Shown here piece by piece: positions 60,313 through 64,000 of a DNA stretch of 64,000 bases. A program made the position numbers and the translations under genes. The notes under the pieces were generated by a model that worked only from the letters and a program-made list of their open reading frames with translations, was not told the origin of the DNA and did no database searches. The DNA is from Halorubrum sodomense (lineage in GTDB: Archaea; Halobacteriota; Halobacteria; Halobacteriales; Haloferacaceae), in the NCBI RefSeq assembly GCF_900111935.1, contig NZ_FOYN01000002.1:620001-684000 (forward strand), read 5' to 3'. The first letter of the stretch is position 1, and every line of letters starts with the position of its first letter.

Positions 60313-62376
60313 ATGAGCGTGCGCATCCCCGTCCGAGAGCCGCCCACGTCGGTCCCCGGAGACCGCGTCGGCCTCCCCGAGTCCGTCCTCGCCGACCTCG
60401 GCGTCGGCCTCGGCGATCGGGTCGTCGTCGAGGGCGCACACCGAATCGTCGCCCCGGTCGTCGCTGTCGACGACGGGAAACGGGCCGTCTTCCTGGCCGA
60501 GCGACTCCGCCGGACCGCCGGGCTGGAGCCGGGCGACACCGCGACCGTCGCGGCGTCGGACCTCCCGGTCGCGTCGTCGGTCACGCTCCGGCTCCGCCAG
60601 TCGGTCGACCTGGAGCGGAGCGAGGACGCGATCCGCCGACGGCTCGACCGGCGCGTCGTCGCCGTCGGCGACGAGGTCGAGGTGACCCGCCTCGGCGGGG
60701 CCCTCACGCTCAGGTTCGACGTCCGGGGCGTGACCCCCTCGTCGCCCGCGGTCGTCGGCGCCGAGACCGAGATCACCGTTGCCGCCGACGGGGGGCCGGA
60801 CGTCGTCGCGGAGTCTCCCGGCGACGGCGCCGGCGACGCGTTCGTCCCGACGGCGACGTTCGGGCGCCTCCGGGACGCGGTCGCGACCCGGTTCGACGCC
60901 GCCGAGACCTTCGACTCGGCCGGGTCCCCGACGCTGGGGCTCCTTCTCAGCGGCCCGCGCGGGTCGGGGAAGACGACGCTCGTCGAGGCCGTCGCGTCCG
61001 CGACCGACGCGACGCTGGTCCGCGTCTCCGCGGCGCGACTTCGGGGCGAACGAGCCGGCGACCAGACGGACCGCCTCGACCGGGTGGTCGAGGCCGTTCC
61101 CGAGGGGGAACCGACGGTGGTCCTCCTCGACGACCTCGAGGCGCTCGGGGCCGACGACGGCGCCGGATCCGCGCTGGCCGACCGCCTCCGGTCGACGGTC
61201 GACGAACTCCGCGCGGGAGACCGGACGGTCGTGATCGGCGCGACGACGGACCCGAGCGGCGTGCCGTCGGCGCTGCGCCGGGGCGGCCGGTTCGACCGCG
61301 AACTGGACGTCGAGCCGCTGACCACAGCGGAGCGCGCGACCGCGCTGGAATCCCTCTGCGAGGGTGCGCCGCTCGCGATGGACGTCGACTTCGAGGCCGT
61401 CGCCGCGCGGCTCAACGGCTACGTGTTCGCCGACCTGGCGGTCCTCGCGGACGCGGCGCTGGAGCGGGCGGTCCGCCGCGAGGGGCGGACCGCGATCCGG
61501 ATGGCCGACTTCGACGCCGCGCTCGACGACGTCGAGCCGAGCGGACTCCGGGAGGTCACGGTCGAGTTCCCCGCCGTCGGCTGGGACGAGGTCGGCGGGC
61601 TCGACGCGGCCAAGCGCGAACTGGTGCGCGCGGTGTACTGGCCCCTGGAGTACGCCGACCGCTTCGCGGAGATGGGGATCGAACCCCCGTCCGGCGTGCT
61701 GTTGTACGGACCGCCCGGGACCGGGAAAACGCTGCTCGCGCGCGCGGCAGCGAGCCTCAGCGACGCGAACTTCATCCCCGTGAACGGGCCCGAACTGCTC
61801 GATAAGTACGTCGGCGCGAGCGAGCAGGCGGTCCGCGACCTCTTCGCCACCGCGCGCGAGAACGCGCCGGCGGTGATCTTCTTCGACGAGGTCGACGCCA
61901 TCTCCCCGAAGCGCCGCGGCGACGACACGGGCGCCGGCGAGCGCGTCGTCTCCCAGCTCCTGACCGAACTCGACGGGTTGGAGCCGCTGACAGACGTCGC
62001 GGTGATCGCCGCGACCAACCGGCCGGACACGATCGACGAGGCGCTGCTCCGACCGGGTCGGATCGAGAAGGCGGTCGAGACGCCGCTTCCGGGGCGGGAC
62101 GCGCGCCGCGAGGTCCTCGAGATCCACGCGCGGGAGATGCCGATCGCGGCCGGGGTCGACCTCGACCCCCTCGCAGACCGCACGGCCGGGTACAGCGGCG
62201 GCGACATCGCGGCGCTGGTCCGCGAGGCCGGGCTGCTCGCGATCGAGGACGCGATCGTCGACGACGGCCCGGCGGTCGAGGCGACCGTCGGACGCGACCA
62301 CTTCGAGCGCGCCCTCGACGAGACGTCGCCGTCGACCCGCGACGGGCGCGGCGCCGCCGACCAGCCGGGCGAGTAA
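60313..62376 (+). CDS. Cdc48-like AAA+ ATPase with divergent first ATPase domain
   Basis: A 687-residue protein. An N-terminal double-psi barrel (VGLPESVLADLGVGLGDRVVVEGA) precedes D1 (about residues 180-410). D1 has Walker A GPRGSGKT (214-221) and Walker B VVLLDD, where the usual final Glu is Asp274. D2 (about 420-670) is canonical: VGWDEVGGLDAAKRELVRAV, GPPGTGKT (466-473), VIFFDEVDAI (521-530), ATNRPDTIDEALLRPGRIEK. It would unfold or extract proteins with D2 as motor. It is shorter and more divergent than the main haloarchaeal Cdc48 proteins, so it is probably a specialised paralogue. The ATG at 60313 is preferred over a long upstream frame. Confidence 0.92.
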   Translation: MSVRIPVREPPTSVPGDRVGLPESVLADLGVGLGDRVVVEGAHRIVAPVVAVDDGKRAVFLAERLRRTAGLEPGDTATVAASDLPVASSVTLRLRQSVDLERSEDAIRRRLDRRVVAVGDEVEVTRLGGALTLRFDVRGVTPSSPAVVGAETEITVAADGGPDVVAESPGDGAGDAFVPTATFGRLRDAVATRFDAAETFDSAGSPTLGLLLSGPRGSGKTTLVEAVASATDATLVRVSAARLRGERAGDQTDRLDRVVEAVPEGEPTVVLLDDLEALGADDGAGSALADRLRSTVDELRAGDRTVVIGATTDPSGVPSALRRGGRFDRELDVEPLTTAERATALESLCEGAPLAMDVDFEAVAARLNGYVFADLAVLADAALERAVRREGRTAIRMADFDAALDDVEPSGLREVTVEFPAVGWDEVGGLDAAKRELVRAVYWPLEYADRFAEMGIEPPSGVLLYGPPGTGKTLLARAAASLSDANFIPVNGPELLDKYVGASEQAVRDLFATARENAPAVIFFDEVDAISPKRRGDDTGAGERVVSQLLTELDGLEPLTDVAVIAATNRPDTIDEALLRPGRIEKAVETPLPGRDARREVLEIHAREMPIAAGVDLDPLADRTAGYSGGDIAALVREAGLLAIEDAIVDDGPAVEATVGRDHFERALDETSPSTRDGRGAADQPGE

Positions 62377-62401
62377 GCCGTCCGCCGGCCCTCGCCCGCC
62401 G

Positions 62402-62626
62402 TTAGCTCGGTTCCTCGTGGAGGTTGAGGACGAAGTAGACGACGCCGACCATGGCGAGCAACTCCAGCGCCGCCATCGTCCAGAACAGGGTGTTGAACCC
62501 CCCGGCCGGCTCTCGGAGCGTCGGGATCACGAAGATCCCGACGAGAGCGATCACGGCGCAGACGGCCAGCCCGACGACGGACCGCGTATTCAGCACTGCC
62601 GGCTGTTCGGTGTTCGTAGCGCTCAT
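62402..62626 (-). CDS. Small two-helix membrane protein next to archaerhodopsin
   Basis: A 74-residue protein with two membrane helices (VVGLAVCAVIALVGIFVIPTL and TLFWTMAALELLAMVGVVYFVLNL). It ends in a short acidic tail (HEEPS). It lies 63 nt downstream of the opsin stop in the same direction, so it may be cotranscribed with it. I recall a haloarchaeal family of this shape (DUF5822) but cannot verify. A role linked to the opsin is possible only from position. Confidence 0.7.
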   Translation of the reverse strand: MSATNTEQPAVLNTRSVVGLAVCAVIALVGIFVIPTLREPAGGFNTLFWTMAALELLAMVGVVYFVLNLHEEPS

Positions 62627-62689
62627 GTGAAGAATGGGTTGTGAAAGTCGTTCGGCGCGCTGTTCAGTTTCGCTGGGTCCGCTAGCCGA

Positions 62690-63466
62690 TCAGTCCGCGG
62701 CGGAGACGTCGGCGCCCGCGGAGGGCTCCGGCGCCTCGGTGTCGCCGAGGATGGCGCGGCTGCGGAGCAGGATGAAGCCGAAGCCGACCTTGGCCGTCAC
62801 GTCGAGAACCATGAACAGGAGGGTCTCGATGCCGAGGCCGACGACGCCGGCGCCCTCGGTTCCGATGATCCACAGGATCGGGTAGGCCGTCCAGAGCACC
62901 AGGACCAGCGCGGTCAACGTGTTGAAGGTGCTCGCGACTTCAGGTCCGCGCTCCTTCGCCGCGCTCCGGAGGCTCGTGGCGAGGAAGTACAGCACGACGA
63001 TCATGCAAATCGTGCTGAACAGCCACCAGGAGTACCGCGCGATCGCCGTGTGCGAGAGCGCGCCGATGAGGCCGGTGACGATCATCAGCGCGTCGACGCC
63101 GACGAGCGTCCCGATGGTGACGCGGTCGACCTTTGCGAGCAGCGCGAGGTCGAGCAGCAGCAGCGGCGTGGTGAACAGCCAGTCCGCGTACCGCGCGTAG
63201 TAGATGTCGAGCATTTCGCCACCGACCGTGACTTCCGTCAGGCCGATGCCGAAGAACATCGACAGGTACGCCGCCGACGCGATCCCCGGCACGAGGATCG
63301 TGACCGCGTAGTACTCGCGGGCGTCCTTGTCGGTGACCCCCCACCCTCTGACGAGGAAGTAGAAGGTCCCGATGAGCATTAGTAACGTTCCGATACCCAA
63401 CCACAACGTCTCGGGGCGACCGTCCCCGAGTAGGTCGTATCCCGCCTGTAGTGCTATCGGGTCCAT
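62690..63466 (-). CDS. bop: Archaerhodopsin-3-type proton pump (bacterio-opsin)
   Basis: A 258-residue seven-helix retinal protein that pumps protons out of the cell in light. The proton acceptor Asp95 and donor Asp106 are in [20 protein letters not shown]. The Schiff-base lysine is in [12 protein letters not shown], and the release-group Glu is in IIGTEGAG. The N-terminus [20 protein letters not shown] and the overall sequence agree, as I recall it, with archaerhodopsin-3 of Halorubrum sodomense. The first six residues are expected to be removed in the mature protein. A TATA sequence (63484-63491) and a CCAGTCAGGT element (63513-63522) lie upstream. Confidence 0.97.
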   Translation of the reverse strand: MDPIALQAGYDLLGDGRPETLWLGIGTLLMLIGTFYFLVRGWGVTDKDAREYYAVTILVPGIASAAYLSMFFGIGLTEVTVGGEMLDIYYARYADWLFTTPLLLLDLALLAKVDRVTIGTLVGVDALMIVTGLIGALSHTAIARYSWWLFSTICMIVVLYFLATSLRSAAKERGPEVASTFNTLTALVLVLWTAYPILWIIGTEGAGVVGLGIETLLFMVLDVTAKVGFGFILLRSRAILGDTEAPEPSAGADVSAAD

Positions 63467-63483
63467 ACCCACATCCTGATACA

Positions 63484-63491
63484 GTATATAC
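63484..63491 (-). promoter_or_regulatory. TATA-like box of the archaerhodopsin gene
   Basis: The symmetric GTATATAC is centred about 22 nt before the ATG at 63466. This fits a leaderless or near-leaderless transcript. Confidence 0.5.
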
Positions 63492-63512
63492 TCTATTGAG
63501 ACCGATGCCAAC

Positions 63513-63522
63513 CCAGTCAGGT
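63513..63522 (-). promoter_or_regulatory. CCAGTCAGGT element upstream of archaerhodopsin
   Basis: On the gene's strand it reads ACCTGACTGG followed by GTTGG, 47-56 nt before the ATG and upstream of the TATA box. The same decamer is at 28175-28184 before halorhodopsin, embedded in a perfect inverted repeat. Position fits an upstream activating site for a Bat-family protein. That it is one is inference. Confidence 0.5.
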
Positions 63523-63644
63523 ATCGGCGTCGGCGGGCGGCCGATCGCGGTGGGGCGTCGACGGTCGCTCTCCGCGTCGCATCGGCCCTCGAGGGAAACG
63601 TAGTCGCCCCGAAAGTAATGACCCTGGGGCTCCAGAGGTGTCGT

Positions 63645-64000
63645 ATGGCTGACGACGACACCGAGGCGGAAGCGGAATCGACCACCGAGACCACCGCGGA
63701 ACGGGAAACCGAAGCGACGGCGACCGACGACGTCACCATCGACGTCGAGGCGATCGACGAGTACGAACAGCGCATCGAGGAGCTGTCCACCGCGGTCGAG
63801 GAGCGCGACGAGACCATCGAGGAGCTCCGGTCGGTCGTCGAGGAGCAGTCCGAGCAGATCGACAAGCTGGAGAACCAGTTCCTCGACCTGTCCGCGCGCG
63901 TGGCCGACGGCCGGAACCTCGGCGTCTGCCCCGAGTGTAACGGGCCGACCGAAAAGAAAGAGCGGCTGTTCCGGTCGGACACGATCGAGTGCACGCGCTG
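63645..64000 (+). CDS. Coiled-coil zinc-ribbon protein, 3' part cut by the window edge
   Basis: The first 118 residues are visible. An acidic, Glu/Thr-rich N-terminus ([20 protein letters not shown]) is followed by a coiled coil ([41 protein letters not shown]). Then [17 protein letters not shown] begins a zinc ribbon, its second pair starting CTRC at the edge. It is divergent from archaerhodopsin with 178 bases between, so the spacer may serve both. It is much larger than Brz, the small zinc-finger regulator of bacterio-opsin, and cannot be equated with it. Function unknown. Confidence 0.8.
   Translation, partial: MADDDTEAEAESTTETTAERETEATATDDVTIDVEAIDEYEQRIEELSTAVEERDETIEELRSVVEEQSEQIDKLENQFLDLSARVADGRNLGVCPECNGPTEKKERLFRSDTIECTR

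Noticed and set aside
1-64000. CRISPR arrays, tRNA or rRNA genes
   Set aside because: No regularly spaced identical repeats with unique spacers and no tRNA or rRNA signature were found in the spacers I read on both strands.
63645-64000. Possibility that the zinc-ribbon protein beside archaerhodopsin is Brz, the small regulator of bacterio-opsin
   Set aside because: It is much longer, has a coiled coil before the zinc site, and is truncated here; the only similarity is position and a zinc motif.

Overview
This is a GC-rich (roughly 68-70% G+C by eye) chromosomal segment of a haloarchaeon, almost certainly Halorubrum. The proteins are strongly acidic, many genes sit behind leaderless promoters with TATA boxes about 25-30 nt before the ATG, and the gene set is archaeal (TFB, Rpo12, prefoldin beta, Pcc1, L37Ae, Pth2, ArfC, MfnA). 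The opsin at 62690-63466 matches, as far as I can recall the published sequence, archaerhodopsin-3 of Halorubrum sodomense, so that species or a very close relative is likely. No database search was run.

Layout. 1-6.9 kb: cysteine-cluster and Rieske proteins, a pabC-pabA-pabB cluster, a helix-hairpin-helix protein and a CopD-like membrane protein. 7.5-21 kb: aroE, a DUF373 protein, sppA, a coiled-coil protein, arfC, metG, the thiamine regulator/ThiN gene with dcd, an NfeD protein and pyruvate kinase. 21.6-27.1 kb: thi4, the translation/transcription run rpl37ae-rpoP-pcc1-pfdB-DUF3194, guaA, and truD-pth2. 27.3-34.8 kb: halorhodopsin, phytoene desaturase, an HTH_10 (Bat-type) regulator, then halocyanin, a SafE-like protein and a copper P-type ATPase. 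34.9-47.2 kb: aldo/keto reductase, a PAS histidine kinase, an S9 peptidase, a glycosyltransferase, a second halocyanin, mfnA, ppsA, and a MinD-type ATPase operon with two unknown proteins. 47.7-57.9 kb: a rhodanese/MBL fusion, endonuclease V, rhomboid, aroD, tfb, a BtuF-like protein, a DUF84 protein, a winged-helix regulator, SPFH and SRPBCC proteins. 58-64 kb: a large Bat-type regulator (receiver + LOV-like PAS + GAF + HTH_10), a Cdc48-like ATPase, a small membrane protein, archaerhodopsin and a truncated zinc-ribbon protein.

Functional themes. Light energy: two retinal proteins (a chloride pump and a proton pump), a carotenoid desaturase and two HTH_10 regulators lie within 36 kb. A shared CCAGTCAGG element lies upstream of both opsins and also between the large Bat-type regulator and its divergent neighbour. 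Copper/electron transfer: two halocyanins plus a CopA/SafE pair like those serving copper-oxidase assembly. Thiamine: a ThiR-like regulator and thi4, whose start codon is abutted by a spaced direct repeat that could be its operator. Aromatic/folate: aroE, aroD and the pab cluster.

The most unusual material is non-coding. Four dispersed elements (near 6950-7470, 21157-21545, 22672-22984 and 47311-47655) and a remnant at 40955-41008 share ordered conserved blocks. Their stem-forming segments change in a compensatory way between copies. Two copies have a TATA-like box just before the first stem, and three carry a tail unit repeated with an exact 57-bp period (a fourth has a degenerate second tail). 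I read this as an undescribed structured-RNA or structured mobile-repeat family.
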